DNA of 64,000 bases from Brachypterus glaber (lineage: Eukaryota > Arthropoda > Insecta > Coleoptera > Kateretidae). Both the position numbers and the translations under genes were made by a program. The stretch covers positions 73,231,808-73,295,807 of the forward strand of contig OY294046.1 of assembly GCA_958510825.1 (NCBI GenBank), in the 5' to 3' direction. The notes under the pieces are model-generated. The model ran no database searches. It saw only the letters and a list, made by a program, of their open reading frames with translations, and was not told the DNA's origin. Every line of letters starts with the position of its first letter. Position 1 is the stretch's first letter. Shown in pieces: positions 53,852 to 64,000 of this stretch.

Positions 53852-54316
53852 AATAGTATATTTTATAACTAGTATGGAATAGACAATATTCCGTTCCGCG
53901 AGCGGAAAGTTTGTCATACGAGCCGGCAGGCGAGTATGATGGTCCCGCGAGCGCGGACTGACTATTCCATACGTGTTGTAAACAATGTTCTTTGTGACTC
54001 GACATTGTAAATACAACAAAACACATATTTTTAAATAAAGCAATTAATGTTATTTAATAATTTTATCAAATCAGTACTTAAAAAAGATTTTTATTTAATA
54101 TTAGCACATATTTACAAATTATAATGAAAAAATTGAAGGTTATGTCAGATTGTTGTTACTTATCAGGTTTAAATATTTAACAATAGAGCAGTTTGAATTT
54201 TTTGAACTAAATTGATAAAAAACTGGTCAAATATTAAGAAAAACTAATAAACTTTATGTAATTTTAACGCAAAACTTTTATCTATATTAAATTATTCAAT
54301 ATTTCATGGTAATAAA

Positions 54317-54347
<31 letters not shown>

Positions 54348-54514
54348 TTTGCTAAATTTGCTACAGTTTTCTTTACTTTTATAAACAAGAGATGGCACTA
54401 CATATGCTCATTCAAACACTTGATACGGAATATTCATTCCATATCTAGAGCTGGAATGGATTCATTCTGTGTTTGAAAAGTGTTTGCTTCATTCTAAAGC
54501 AGTCGTATAAAAAA
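53852..54514 (-). mobile_element. Family C copy 4
   Basis: Minus strand, complete. The stem-loop at 53873-53972 has intact outer arms (TATGGAATAG / CTATTCCATA) and inner GTCATAC-type arms. Overlapping short frames at 53808-54043 are shadows of the hairpin. Confidence 0.82.
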
Positions 54515-54562
54515 TGAGCTTCAGGTAATACAGTGCAGCGCAGTGCATCTTGTACAAGGTAT

Positions 54563-54775
54563 AATTGGGCCGCGTTAAGCAGAAAGCTACCACATTGTGA
54601 TTTGACATTAAAGATTTCATATTTTGTACATGTTTTGATACATGAACAAGTGAAACAAATGTTTAGTTTTAAGTGTTTTAGTCAAAACGTTTTAAAGTTA
54701 TTAGGGAAACAGTTCAACAATTTACTGTCATCTCACAATTTTGGTTGGTAGCTTTCTGCTTAACGCGGCCCAATT
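54563..54775. mobile_element. MITE, 213 bp
   Basis: 30-base inverted ends: AATTGGGCCGCGTTAAGC followed by AGAAAGCTACCA, with the exact complement on the right. Interior AT-rich, non-coding. Confidence 0.82.
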
Positions 54776-54943
54776 GTAAGGTCCTATGAGACTATATAAA
54801 TACTTAATCAGATAATTAGAGATATCTAGTTATTTGTTGGTAAATTTAATTTAATAAATTTAATTTTAACTAAATATTTGGTCAACTGGTTCTTTTTATA
54901 CAATTTTTGTTTAAAATTAATAAACAAAATTATGTGGAATTAC

Positions 54944-55207
54944 ATTTTGTTTAACCTCGTACTATTCTACTGAATTAAGCATCCCCTAAGTCCAGGACTT
55001 ATGTGGGCTAGTAGTAGAGGGAACCACCGGCTTAAATTGACTTTCGAACCAATTTATAGGGTGTCCGCTTCACTTACGCATTCGCCAAATTTCAATTATT
55101 AATTAACTGAAAAAGCCAAATCGGCGCCGGTGAGAATCGAACTCACGCTATTTTGGGTAGTAAACTCGTCAAGTACGACGCGGTAGTCCACTACACCAAT
55201 CCTCCCA
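54944..55207 (-). mobile_element. tRNA-derived SINE copy 2
   Basis: Minus strand. Box A TGGTGTAGTGG and box B GTTCGATTCTCAC match the pol III consensus better than in copy 1. Same tail as copy 1, ending in the AACAAAAT-type 3' end at 54944-54955. Confidence 0.85.
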
Positions 55208-55710
55208 TATTACAATGTACCTTTTTTGTTAGAACTTCACTTATATGTATTAAAATAAGTATTACCTTTAATGGTATTTGTAAAATCAGTTAATTTTCCC
55301 ATGGTGACCCGAAAGTCTTACATTACCTCTCGTCATGCTCAGGGAACGGCGATTCCTCCACTTTTATGTAACTTAAGTGATATACACAATCACCGGAAAC
55401 ACTTACAAGGCGCTATTTGCCAATACAAACAATTATTATACACGATAGGGTTTTCTTAGGTACAATGATCCGAAATTATCAGTTTAATAATTGACTTCCA
55501 CTAGAAACAAAGAAATTACTAATTAATACAGTTAGCTCTATATCAACGAATTGCTCTGATTTAAAAAATCTAAAACATAATTAACTAAATTAGTTTTTAA
55601 TTGTGTAACCCTTTAGCATGATGTTAACAATGCGCAGTTTTGCACAGCAGCGCTAAAGTAACAGGTAAATGGAAGTTTTCCAAATTAGTCAGAGTTTGTT
55701 TAAAATCTTT
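55208..55710. other. No recognised gene
   Basis: Mixed composition; the 62-codon frame at 55271-55459 has no recognised domain. Confidence 0.4.
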
Positions 55711-55893
55711 TTCTATTTTGCGACTCTTATGAGCTCCTAATCACAGGCGTTTTGCGTGTTCTTATAGGCCCATAAGTCGTCTCTATTTTTTTTCTTTTGG
55801 AATTAACAGAAATAAAAAAAAACAAAAAAATAATTCAATTGGCCATATCCAACCAAATATTTTGTTGACACAAATAAACTGTTTTATCAGTGT
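55711..55893. repeat. Fragments of families A and P
   Basis: 55711-55803 is the 5' start of family A (CTATTTTGCGACTC) cut off after CTTTTGG. 55806-55893 is the end of family P in minus orientation (GGCCATATCCAACC to TTATCAGTG). The same pair of families is nested at 16631-17386. Confidence 0.65.
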
Positions 55894-55978
55894 TAAATGA
55901 AACAGTCAAATTAAAATATATAGCTCCACGGATCAATATTTTGTAAACATGTCAATTAAACTTCAAGTATTTTTTCCA

Positions 55979-56215
55979 CACTGATAAAACAGTTTATTTG
56001 TGTCAACAAAATATTTCGTTGGATATGGCCAATTGAATTATTTGTTTGTGACAAATAAATTTTATTTCTGTCAAATAAACTATTTTGTTCCTATTAATAA
56101 ATCATTTTAATATTTATTTACATGAACTAAATATTTATTTGACTCAAATAAAATTTGTTACTCACAACCAAATAATTTAATTGGCCATATCCAAATAAAT
56201 TTCCCATTATCAGTG
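55979..56215 (+). mobile_element. MITE family P copy 3 (full length)
   Basis: From CACTGATAAAACAG to ATTATCAGTG, uninterrupted. It ends a few bases before the truncated start of Jockey-type element 1. Confidence 0.82.
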
Positions 56216-56219
56216 CACT

Positions 56220-57715
56220 ACTAGCTTTAGTGGTGCCTATATACAAAAAGGGTGATCCTGACTTAGCACAAAACTATAGACCAGTTGCGTTGCTGTCAGT
56301 ATTCTCGAAAATTTTTGAAAGGGCATACTATCTAAGACTGACGTCTTTTATGATAAGGTACAGCCTGTTAACCCCTAGACAATTTGGATTCACTAAAGGT
56401 AAATCTACTCAAGATGCTATTTTATCTCTATACGATAAACTACTTAATAACTTTAATGATAAGTTAAAAACCTGTGGTCTATTCTATGATTTGTCTAGGG
56501 CCTTTGACACAATAAATTATAAACTGCTTCTTCAAAAATTGTACGCATATGGCATACGTGGTCCTTCACTTCAGTGGATTAAATCCTATTTGTCTGGGAG
56601 ATATCAGGTTGTCCGAATCACGGATAAGAATGGGTATGTCTTTTCAAAGAAATTACCTTGTGAAACGGGAGTCCCACAAGGTAGTATTTTAGGTCCTATA
56701 CTCTTCCTAATATTTATCAATGATATATGCTTTGGTTCTGATACGGATACGCTAGTCACTTTATTTGCTGACGACACCTCAGAAATTGTTTCTGCGAAAA
56801 ACATATCTGATCTTAGTATTAAACTAAATAAATGTGTTCAAAAAATGTCCGATTGGTGCCGAAAAAACGGCTTTATTATGAACTCTGACAAAACAAATCT
56901 TGTTGTGTTTTACCCACATAGAACGCAGCAAGATTTTAGTATTTTAGTAAGATCGGAGAGAAGGACAATTGAACAGACTGGGGTATGTAAGTTTTTGGGA
57001 GTACAATTGGACTCAACTTTGACATGGGTTCCCCACATTGAAGGACTACTAAAAAACCTGGCTACCAAGAGTTTTTGTGTACTTCAACTACGTAATGCAG
57101 TAAGTAAACCTGCAATTCGAAAGTCAGTATAAGCCGGTGGTTCCCTCTACTACTAGCCCACACAAGTCCTGGACTTAGGGGATGCTTAATTAAGTAGAAT
57201 AGTACGAGGTTAAACAAACATGTAAACAAACATGTAATGTAAGTTTTTATTATGGCTGTGTGAACTCTCTTTTTGCGTATGGCCTATTGTGTTGGGGCAA
57301 TTGTATACACGTAGACAAGGTTTTCCTAATGCAAAAAAGAATAGTCCGTTTTATGTTTAATGTGTCTTTTGGTGAGTCATGCAAACCTATTTTTATTGAA
57401 AATGGTATTATGACATTGTATGGAATGTATATGCTTCAAAGTGTCCTGCATGTTAAAAAACATGAACATGAATTTCTCACTTGTGGAGAGGTAAATAGGT
57501 ACGTCACCAGAAGTGAGAATGTTTTATATGTCCCTGCATATAATTACCTTCAAGTAAAAAATGGACCCACTATGACGTCCATAAGGCTATTCAACAATTT
57601 ACCCCAAGACTTAAAAAACATTGGCAGCTTCAGACAATTTAAATCTGCAGCAAAAACATTTTTTAAACAAAATTGTTTCTATTCTATTAAAGAATTTTTA
57701 GATAAAAAGTTTTAA
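56220..57715 (+). pseudogene. Jockey-type LINE reverse transcriptase (element 1), split by a SINE
   Basis: Open from VVPIYKKGDPDLAQNYR: PVALLSVFSKIFERAYYL, RQFGFTKGKSTQDAIL, LFYDLSRAFDTINYKLL (first catalytic aspartate), CETGVPQGSILGPILFLIF, TLFADDTSEIVSAKN (FADD) and CKFLGVQLDSTLTWVPHIEG. The frame is interrupted near 57117 by a SINE fragment. After the SINE it resumes YYGCVNSLFAYGLLCWGNC and runs to IKEFLDKKF, stop 57715. Endonuclease and RT start are missing. The 3' UTR is itself interrupted by another LINE fragment and probably ends in AATAAAGTATT plus an ATT array near 58580-58647. Confidence 0.85.
57117..57235 (+). mobile_element. SINE copy 3, 5'-truncated, inside LINE coding sequence
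   Basis: Begins at TTCGAAAGTCA and continues AAGCCGGTGGTTCCCTC, GTCCTGGACTTAGGGG and GAGGTTAAACAAACATG, i.e. only the non-tRNA half of the SINE. ACATGTAAACAA is repeated in its tail. It disrupts Jockey-type element 1 between the palm/thumb and C-terminal parts. Confidence 0.8.
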
Positions 57716-57748
57716 TGTTTTTTTAAATATGTATTTTTTATTTTAAAT

Positions 57749-58482
57749 GCCTTAGCGGAGTCGATTATTCGATACTGTATTGTAGTCTGGGGAAGCTTAT
57801 TTGAAAATAAATTAAAACCTCTGCAAACAATTCAAAATACCCTTTTAAAAATTCTTTTTAAACGTGATTTCAAATATCCTACAGAACAATTGTACTCCGA
57901 ACTAAATTTGTTTGATATACCTACTTTATTTATTTACAACTGCCTTATCTATGTAAAAGTATCAAAAAATAACGAACCAATAAATCATCAACGCAATACC
58001 AGGGCACTCAGAAATGAGTTAATTTACATTCCCTTTTTTTCCAAAGCACATACTCAGAAGTCCTTTTTATACTTGTGTCCCAAACTATATAATATTTTAC
58101 CATTGCATATAAAAAACACCAATAAAGTTCAAAGATTTCAGCTAATAACGAAAACTTTTTTAAAAGAAAATAAAAACATTTTTATCCAATGTATTAATGG
58201 TTAAAAAAGTCACCAAAAATTAAATAAAAAAAAAAAAAACAGTGATAAATAAAATTCCTCATTACAAACAATCAGTCCACCCTCCCTCACCTTGGTATAC
58301 TTATTATTATGTTCAATTAAGTACCTATGCAACATTATCTTGTCATCTAAAGGTCCAGCACAAGCTAGACTTAGGGACACTTAGATGCTAAACTTATAAA
58401 TTTGTAAAACTATTTTTAATTGAATGTATTGTAATTTTTTTATTATCAATTGGAAAATAAATTGAATTGAATTGAATTGATA
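57749..58482 (+). pseudogene. Second LINE 3' fragment inside the 3' UTR of element 1
   Basis: 152 codons from ALAESIIRYCIVVWGSLF to FIQCING, stop 58204, equivalent to the C-terminal region of Jockey/CR1-group reverse transcriptases (RYCIVVWG corresponds to AYGLLCWG in element 1). The start is truncated. The tail AATTG-AATTG-AATTG ends at about 58480. The flanks before and after read like one AT-rich 3' UTR, so I infer insertion into element 1; no target duplication was identified. Confidence 0.7.
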
Positions 58483-58582
58483 ACATGTAATGTGTTTTTT
58501 TCTTTTTTTAATTATTTATATTTTTGTGACATTTATTCTTTGTAAATATGACATTATCCTAAACTTTCGTCTTATGGAAATA

Positions 58583-58589
<7 letters not shown>

Positions 58590-58647
<58 letters not shown>
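58590..58647. repeat. ATT trinucleotide repeat
   Basis: About 19 ATT units after GGAAATAAAGTATT, probably the tail of Jockey-type element 1. Confidence 0.9.
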
Positions 58648-58653
58648 GAACTA

Positions 58654-58812
58654 GAGCACTGGATAGGCAGGTTTGTTAGGGTGGGTAGGTAGTCTACACA
58701 CTGCGGAACCACTCAAACTACCCACCCACCCTAAGAAACCTATCTATCTAGTGCTCTATTTAGTGCTCTATTTAGTGCTCTATTATCATGTTTAGTGCTC
58801 TATTATCATGTT
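58654..58812. repeat. Hairpin with tandem tail
   Basis: The arms AGAGCACTGGATAGG and GTTAGGGTGGGTAGGTAGT pair with ACTACCCACCCACCCTAA and CTATCTAGTGCTCT. Downstream, TTTAGTGCTCTATTATCATG is tandemly repeated, with shorter copies. Function unknown. Confidence 0.7.
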
Positions 58813-58841
58813 TTCAGACTGTGAAATCAACTTTACTGACC

Positions 58842-59638
58842 TATACTGCCTTCCTAAGCTGAAAGGTCCTATCTTTGTATGTTAAACCTACAGGGTGATC
58901 CATAACTGGCATGCCAAAATTTAAGAGGTGATTCTAGATCCAAAAATATAAAAAAAGTTCCTATAAAGGTTGGTCCGGAAATGAGCCCTAAGGGATCTAG
59001 GGCCCTTTAAAATTGTAATAAAAATAAGGTTTTTAATTAATAACTCGAGTACCGTTTAAGCTAGAGCGGCGAGCTTTTGCATGTATACTAGTATTAATAA
59101 GGGCAATAAGTTTATGTTAATTTATTTTTTTAATTTATCCAGAGGCGTGCCCAGACGGACAAAATATATGAGGCTTAAAACATTTTTGCCCCAAACTTTT
59201 CTATGTGTATGTTTTTTGGATTTGTTGTAAAAAATATAGATTTCTAGAGTAAAAATACATATAAAATATCATATAGTGTAACACTGTAGGAGCAACCGTT
59301 ATCAAAAAAAAATGCAATTAAGAGGAAGTAACATTTTGTGCCACCAAAAACGTTACTTTTTAAAAGGCTATTACTCCTTTAATATTAAATTTAGGTGTTT
59401 TGGTGTATAATACTTTTTTGCTCAGTTTTAAATGAAGAATCACCCTGCAGCATTAAAATTTTATTGGTGCTTTTTTTTGTTCCCCATTCAATACGTTATC
59501 TTCAAAGGGCCGTAGCTCCCTTAGGGCTCATTTCCGGACCAACCTTTATAGAAACTTTTTTTCCTCTTAAATTTCGGTACGCGAGTTCTGGAACAGGCTG
59601 TATGTAGATAGGACCTTTCAGCTTAGCACGGCAGTATA
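58842..59638. mobile_element. Inverted-repeat element with family K nested at its centre
   Basis: Outer arms of about 37 bases: TATACTGCC then CTAAGCTGAAAGGTCCTA on the left, complement on the right. Only a few bases of interior remain on each side of the family K insertion. Confidence 0.7.
58889..59602. mobile_element. Long-TIR element, family K copy 2
   Basis: Arms of about 130 bases share AAATTTAAGAGG, CTATAAAGGTTGGTCCGG and AAATGAGCCCTAAGGGA, inverted. The outermost right end GTTCTGGAACAGGCTGTA is the same as in copy 1 (2926-3514); the left end TACAGGGTGATCC differs. Non-coding. Confidence 0.75.
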
Positions 59639-59659
59639 GCAATAATAATTTTTTCTCTC

Positions 59660-59833
59660 CTATGGTCTGTTTCTTCAAGCAAGATAGTAAATTAAAAATC
59701 GCACAGTGAATATTTTCAAAACAGATTCGAATATTGGATGTGCGAATATACTGCGTAGTTTAATTTATAAAACATAACTATATTCTATTCAAACTTGTTG
59801 TAAAAATATGTTGCTTGAAAAAACAGACCATAG
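59660..59833. mobile_element. MITE family N copy 2 (internally deleted)
   Basis: 174 bp. The ends CTATGGTCTGTTTCTTCAAG and CTTGAAAAAACAGACCATAG are inverted. It keeps AAAAATCGCACAGTGAAT and GGATGTGCGAATATACTG from the left arm of copy 1. Confidence 0.8.
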
Positions 59834-60305
59834 TAGGAGTAAATTTTATAAACAATTGATATCTGCTACTTGATTTTTCTTGAACCGAAAAACATGTAAT
59901 TGCTTATAATTTTTAATGGACAAAATACAAAAATATTTTGCCATTGGATAAAAAATGAGCATGGCAAATATTATAAATGAATTAATTATAATAGAATATA
60001 ACCATATTATTAAATAAATAAACATCTTACCGATGTTTTCACACATTTTAAAAATATCTAAATGCCACCCACTAGAACTGTCAACTTTCAATGAATAAAT
60101 GAGTTTATTCATTCTTTTTCAGAAATGGCGTTTTTAAAGGCTACTTGTTTTTGCTCTGTTAATTAAGGTCCAGCAAATATTTTAGTTTATTATTCATATA
60201 AAAATAATAAGAATAAATGCGCTAGTAATAAAAAAAATAATATATAAACTCTTAAATCCCTCGCTGCTACGCAGCTATAAAAAATGTCTTCTCTTGGTAT
60301 ATTAT
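59834..60305. other. No recognised gene
   Basis: An 88-codon minus-strand frame (59846-60112) is AT-rich and hydrophobic; no support for coding. Confidence 0.4.
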
Positions 60306-60479
60306 GTTTCTACAACTGCTTTAGAATGTAAGCAAATACACACACTTTTTAAATACAGAATGAATCCATTCTAGCTCTAGATACGGTATAAATACGCCGT
60401 ATCAGGTGTTAGAATGAGCACATGTAGTGTCATCTCATGTTTATAAAAGTAAAGAAAACTGTAGCAAAATTAGCAAAAA

Positions 60480-60548
<69 letters not shown>

Positions 60549-61082
60549 ACCATGAAATATTGAATAATTTAATGCAATTTAAGGTTTTGCGTTAAAATTA
60601 CATAAAGTTTATTAGTTTTTCTTAACATTTGACCAGTTTTTTATCAATTTAGTTCAAAAAATTAAAACTGCTCCATCTATTGTTAAATATTTAAACCTGA
60701 TATCTGTCACAACAATCTGACATAACATTCAATTTTTGCATTATAATTTGTAAATATGTGCTAAAATTAAATAAAAATCATTATTAAGTACTGATTTGAT
60801 AAAATTATTAAATAACATTAATTGCTTTATTTAAAAATATGTGTTTTGTTGCATTTACAATGTCGAGTCAAAAAAAACATTGTTTTTAAGCTTGTCCGCA
60901 GTTTAAAGCCATACAGTGTTTCATATTTGTAGTTGAAGAAAAAGTTTAGTCTACAACACGTATGGAATAGTCATTCCGCGCTCGCGGTTCCGTCATACTC
61001 GCCTGCCGGCTCGTATGACAAACTTTCCGCTCGCGCGGAATATTGTCTATTCCATACTAGTTATAGAATATACTATACTATT
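60306..61082 (+). mobile_element. Family C copy 5, with an expanded TA run
   Basis: Full length, from TTTCTACAACTGC to AATATACTATACTATT. The internal AT run (60487-60545) is about 29 units. Intact stem-loop at about 60958-61058, with CCGCGCTCGCGG and CCGCTCGCGCGG arms. Confidence 0.85.
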
Positions 61083-61472
61083 CTTGTTCTATTTTTTTGC
61101 GAGATCTTTGTAAAAAGTTTAAAGTGTTTTTTTTTGTCTCTAATAAAGAATAAGAGTTGATAAATCACAGTTATGGAAATAAAAAGTAGTGTCCGTATGA
61201 TATCCAGAAACATGGAAGTGCTTTATGGCGGGCCCGTAAACGGAGAAGTCCGGTTAGGATTAATGAGGACGTATCTCCTAGAGAAATGGGGATTTATCAC
61301 CACATATCTGCTACTTTATTAAGATTTATACAGGGCACACTTTCCTATAGTTGGCTCTGGCAAGGAGAGTCGCGTCCGCGGAATGCTGTCGGTCCAGTGC
61401 GGCACACCTGCGCAAGGTCGAACTAGTGTGACCTAGGCAGACAAAAGGACGCACGCTGTAAAAACAAATTAC
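61083..61472 (+). other. GC-richer patch with an open frame, unknown
   Basis: From about 61185 the composition shifts to near 50% GC. One plus-strand frame stays open for about 76 codons (PYDIQKHGSALWRARKRR, SPVRINEDVSPREMGIYH and onward) to a TAG near 61427. It has no early ATG. I recognise no family; it may be a decayed exon, a fragment of an unclassified retroelement 5' region, or foreign sequence. Confidence 0.3.
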
Positions 61473-61742
61473 TTTTATCCAATACATACAGATAATAAGA
61501 CAATTATCAGCTTTATTTTAAATAGATAAACTCAATAATAACCCCCGCGTGGCTTTTACTTTATTGAGTAGATAATTATTTATTTTACCCACTCAACTGT
61601 CACTTGTCAAATTATTTTCTTGTAAATGTCATAAATTTTTTTAATAAAAATATGAATTCCTAAGCTATTTATTGGATAAAACCTTGTATGGCACTCATGG
61701 GCAATATCTTACTTTACCCACTAGTACCATAAATAACTATTT
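61473..61742 (+). mobile_element. Hairpin element family B copy 3, stem-loop deleted
   Basis: Matches copies 1 and 2 but lacks the stem-loop: CTCATGGGCAATATC follows directly where the other copies have about 70 bases of hairpin. It ends AATAACTATT at the exact start of family A copy 7. Confidence 0.82.
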
Positions 61743-62222
61743 TCTATTTCGTGACTCAAGCTCATAATCACACGCATTTTGCTTGTTCTTATAGACGCAT
61801 AAGAGGTCTGTACTTTTTTTTCTTTTGGGTTGGCAACAGACAAAAGCCCCTGGCTTCCGTGCAAATGTCACTGTCGCTTTAAAGTTTAATTTTATACAAA
61901 ATTTTGTGTTTAGGTTATTTTTTACCGTGTTAAAATTGTGGCTTGGTTAATTGCAGTGAAAAAGAGAAGAGATAACTATAAAACATATCAAAATATCGTT
62001 TGTTCTTAGAATTTTAAACATGGTGTAAACTGTAATGCCAACCCAAAACAAAAATCCCTAAATCAGTCATCAATTTAAATGTAAGTTTTTTTTAAAGTTT
62101 AATGCAAAATTGAAAAAATTGTATAAAGTACTCGTTTCATAACACGTTTTTAGCTCACGAGTACAAGTTTAGAAAACAAGCCGCTTGCGGCGAGTTTTCT
62201 AAAGTACTTTAACATACTATTT
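61743..62222 (+). mobile_element. Hairpin element family A, end-to-end with family B
   Basis: From CTATTTCGTGACTC to AACATACTATT. The stem arms flank GCCGCTTGCGGC. No bases separate it from the family B terminus. Confidence 0.8.
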
Positions 62223-62907
62223 TCAATTTGAGTTGCTCTTAATTACATTAGCATCTGCGTATACTAGGATCTAACCCAGATTATTTTTGATATATCTTTG
62301 ATATTTACCTAGGTATATCGGTTATGCTTAACTCGGAAAAATGTACTGTGACTTGCGTAAAATAAACTTTGAAAACTTTTTAAATTTAAAAGAACACTTC
62401 CCTTAAGGTATTTTTGGGGTATGGTGCGCATCAGGTTCACAAAAATTAATAATATGCACTGATTTTTAGTTTTATAACTAAAACTTACTGAATAGAATTA
62501 GGTACGGAAAATTCAGTTTTTTTTTTTTATTTTTATATGACATTTAGTAGAACAACAACAACAACAATCTAGTATATTTTCTATTTCGACGTCTGTTTGT
62601 TTATAGTAACAAGATAATATTTTTAATATAAGATACTGGTCGACGACCAGCAATCATATAAGGTTGCTAATAAGTAAGTTTATTACGTTCTTTGGTGTAC
62701 GTGGGGCAAATCTCTGTCTCTCTCTCTCTCTGACTCACTTTCAAGTGTCCACTGTGAACATACTAGACCAACAGACTCATAACAATAACTATTATAATTA
62801 TTGTACAAATGCACCAGTATCCAACAGTGATTCCATCCATTAAATAAAAAGATATCTTTTTATTTAATCTTTAAAACGCATTTTTACGATTATTATAATA
62901 TTTTAAA
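62223..62907. other. No recognised gene; simple repeats
   Basis: An AAC run at 62554-62569 and a TC run at 62711-62733. Rest unrecognised. Confidence 0.5.
62839..62868. repeat. Perfect 30-bp palindrome
   Basis: ATTAAATAAAAAGAT and its exact complement meet at 62853/62854. Confidence 0.9.
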
Positions 62908-64000
62908 TACACGGTGTATTTGAAATAGCGTCGGAAATTTTAACAGGTGATTCTACATCATAAAATATGACAAAAAGTTCCTATAAACATATGTCTAAAA
63001 ATGCGTCATAAGGGAGCTACGCCCCTTTGAAAGTGGCTAAAAAAATCGGTTTTTATTTAATAACTCAGGAACCCTTTGAGATATATCAACGAGGTTTTGC
63101 ACGTCAACTAATCCTACCAAGGCCCGTTTTTATGTGTTATTTTCATGTACTTATTTCAACCAGGGGTGTGCGAAACGGGGGCGGCTTATTAGTTTTTTGT
63201 CCCAAACTTTTTTCTGTGTAACTTTTTTGCAATTTTATTTTTGAAATATGATTCCTCAGGCCAAAATACATAAAAAAGGTACTCTTGTTGTAATACTGTA
63301 GGATTAACCGTTTTCGAGAAAAATTAATTTGAAGGTGAAATTCCACGGTTCGAGGACGAAAAATTAAATACTAAAATGTTAAAAACCAAAATTTTAATGA
63401 TGCAGGGCGAATGTACATTAAAAACTAAAAAAAAAACCTCATATACAGGTACTTCGAAAAATCAATCCTAATGGAGCTATGGTCTCCTAAATATGCACCA
63501 TTTTTAAAGGGCTATGGTAGCTTTAAAAGCGTTTTTTCGACCTACATGTATGGAAACTTTTTTTCTTAGTTTTTGATGTAGAATAACACTGCATCATTAA
63601 AATTTTGGTTTTCGACATTTTAGTATTTAATTTTTCGTCCTCGAACCGTGAAATTTCGCCTTCAAATGAACTTTTCTCGAAAACGGTTAATCCTACAGTA
63701 TTACAACAAGAGTACCTTTTTTATGTATTTTGACCTGAGGAATCATAATTCAAAAATAAAATTGCCAAAAAGTTACACAGAAAAAAGTTTGGGACAAAAA
63801 ACTGATAAGGCCCCCCCGTTTCGCACACCCCTGGTTTAAATAAGTACGTGAAAATGACATACAAAGATGGGCCTTATTAGGATTAATTCACGTGCAAAAC
63901 CTCGTTAACATGTCTCAAAGGGTTCCTGAGTTATTAAATAAAAACCGATTTTTTTAGCCAATTTCAAAAGGGCGTAGCTCCCTTGTGACGCATTTTTAGA
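62908..64000. mobile_element. Giant palindromic element, family K copy 3 (runs off the window)
   Basis: The left arm from TACACGGTGTATT to about 63410 is mirrored by 63540-64000. Shared blocks include AAAAAGTTCCTATAAAC-type ends, GGAGCTACGCCC, TTTAATAACTCAGGAACCC, GTTTTGCACGT, GTGTGCGAAACGGGGG and GGATTAACCGTTTTCGAG. The far right end is missing. Its 67- and 63-codon frames are mirror images of each other and not genes. Confidence 0.8.

Overview
This is an AT-rich, repeat-saturated stretch of an animal genome, most likely an insect. I lean towards a beetle because of the mix of Jockey-type LINEs, Crypton-like recombinase remnants and very many MITEs, but the order is a guess. No complete host gene is recognised. 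Candidate host coding sequence is limited to two small minus-strand exon candidates (21354-21462 and 21753-21900) and a few GC-richer open patches (24166-24312, 29430-29612, about 61185-61430). Almost everything else with identifiable structure is mobile DNA, often nested.

Layout. 0-9 kb: members of hairpin-ended families A and C, a 101-bp TTAA MITE inside one of them, inverted-repeat elements, a PIF/Harbinger deletion derivative (4777-5651) that keeps the starts of both of its genes, and a long fold-back element (8143-8457). 9-20 kb: nested TIR elements, then a tandem array of a 354-bp unit (11900-12706) in which every unit carries a hammerhead ribozyme, i.e. a retrozyme. 20-24 kb: a tRNA-derived SINE, the exon candidates and a 5'-truncated RTE-like LINE. 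24-37 kb: more members of families A, B, D, E, F, G and H, two short Crypton-like (tyrosine recombinase) N-terminal reading frames, a hAT MITE and a Foldback-type element. 37.6-39.1 kb: a head-to-head pair of 5'-truncated Penelope-like elements (GIY-YIG endonuclease) with hammerhead-like 3' ends. 44.2-44.9 kb: an inverted pair of retrozyme units with an 11-bp target duplication. 45.7-53.3 kb: a three-level LINE nest, a Jockey-type element split by an L1/Tx1-type element that is itself split by a second Jockey-type element. 53-58.5 kb: MITEs, a SINE, and a third Jockey-type LINE carrying both a SINE and another LINE fragment. 58.5-64 kb: nested inverted-repeat elements, families C, B and A, and a giant palindrome that runs off the window end.

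Two systems stand out. (1) Retrozymes together with Penelope-like elements: five hammerhead motifs satisfy all core positions, in near-identical units with target duplications, next to a retroelement family whose own termini carry related motifs. Penelope-like enzymes are the proposed mobilisers of animal retrozymes. (2) Several otherwise unrelated non-autonomous families (A-F) share a design: a long GC-rich stem-loop at one end followed by a terminal block resembling ACTAGT-N-AATATACTATT. One member (D) also keeps the N-terminus of a tyrosine-recombinase-like protein, which suggests an autonomous partner.

All repeat boundaries and similarities were read by eye. No search or folding program was run.
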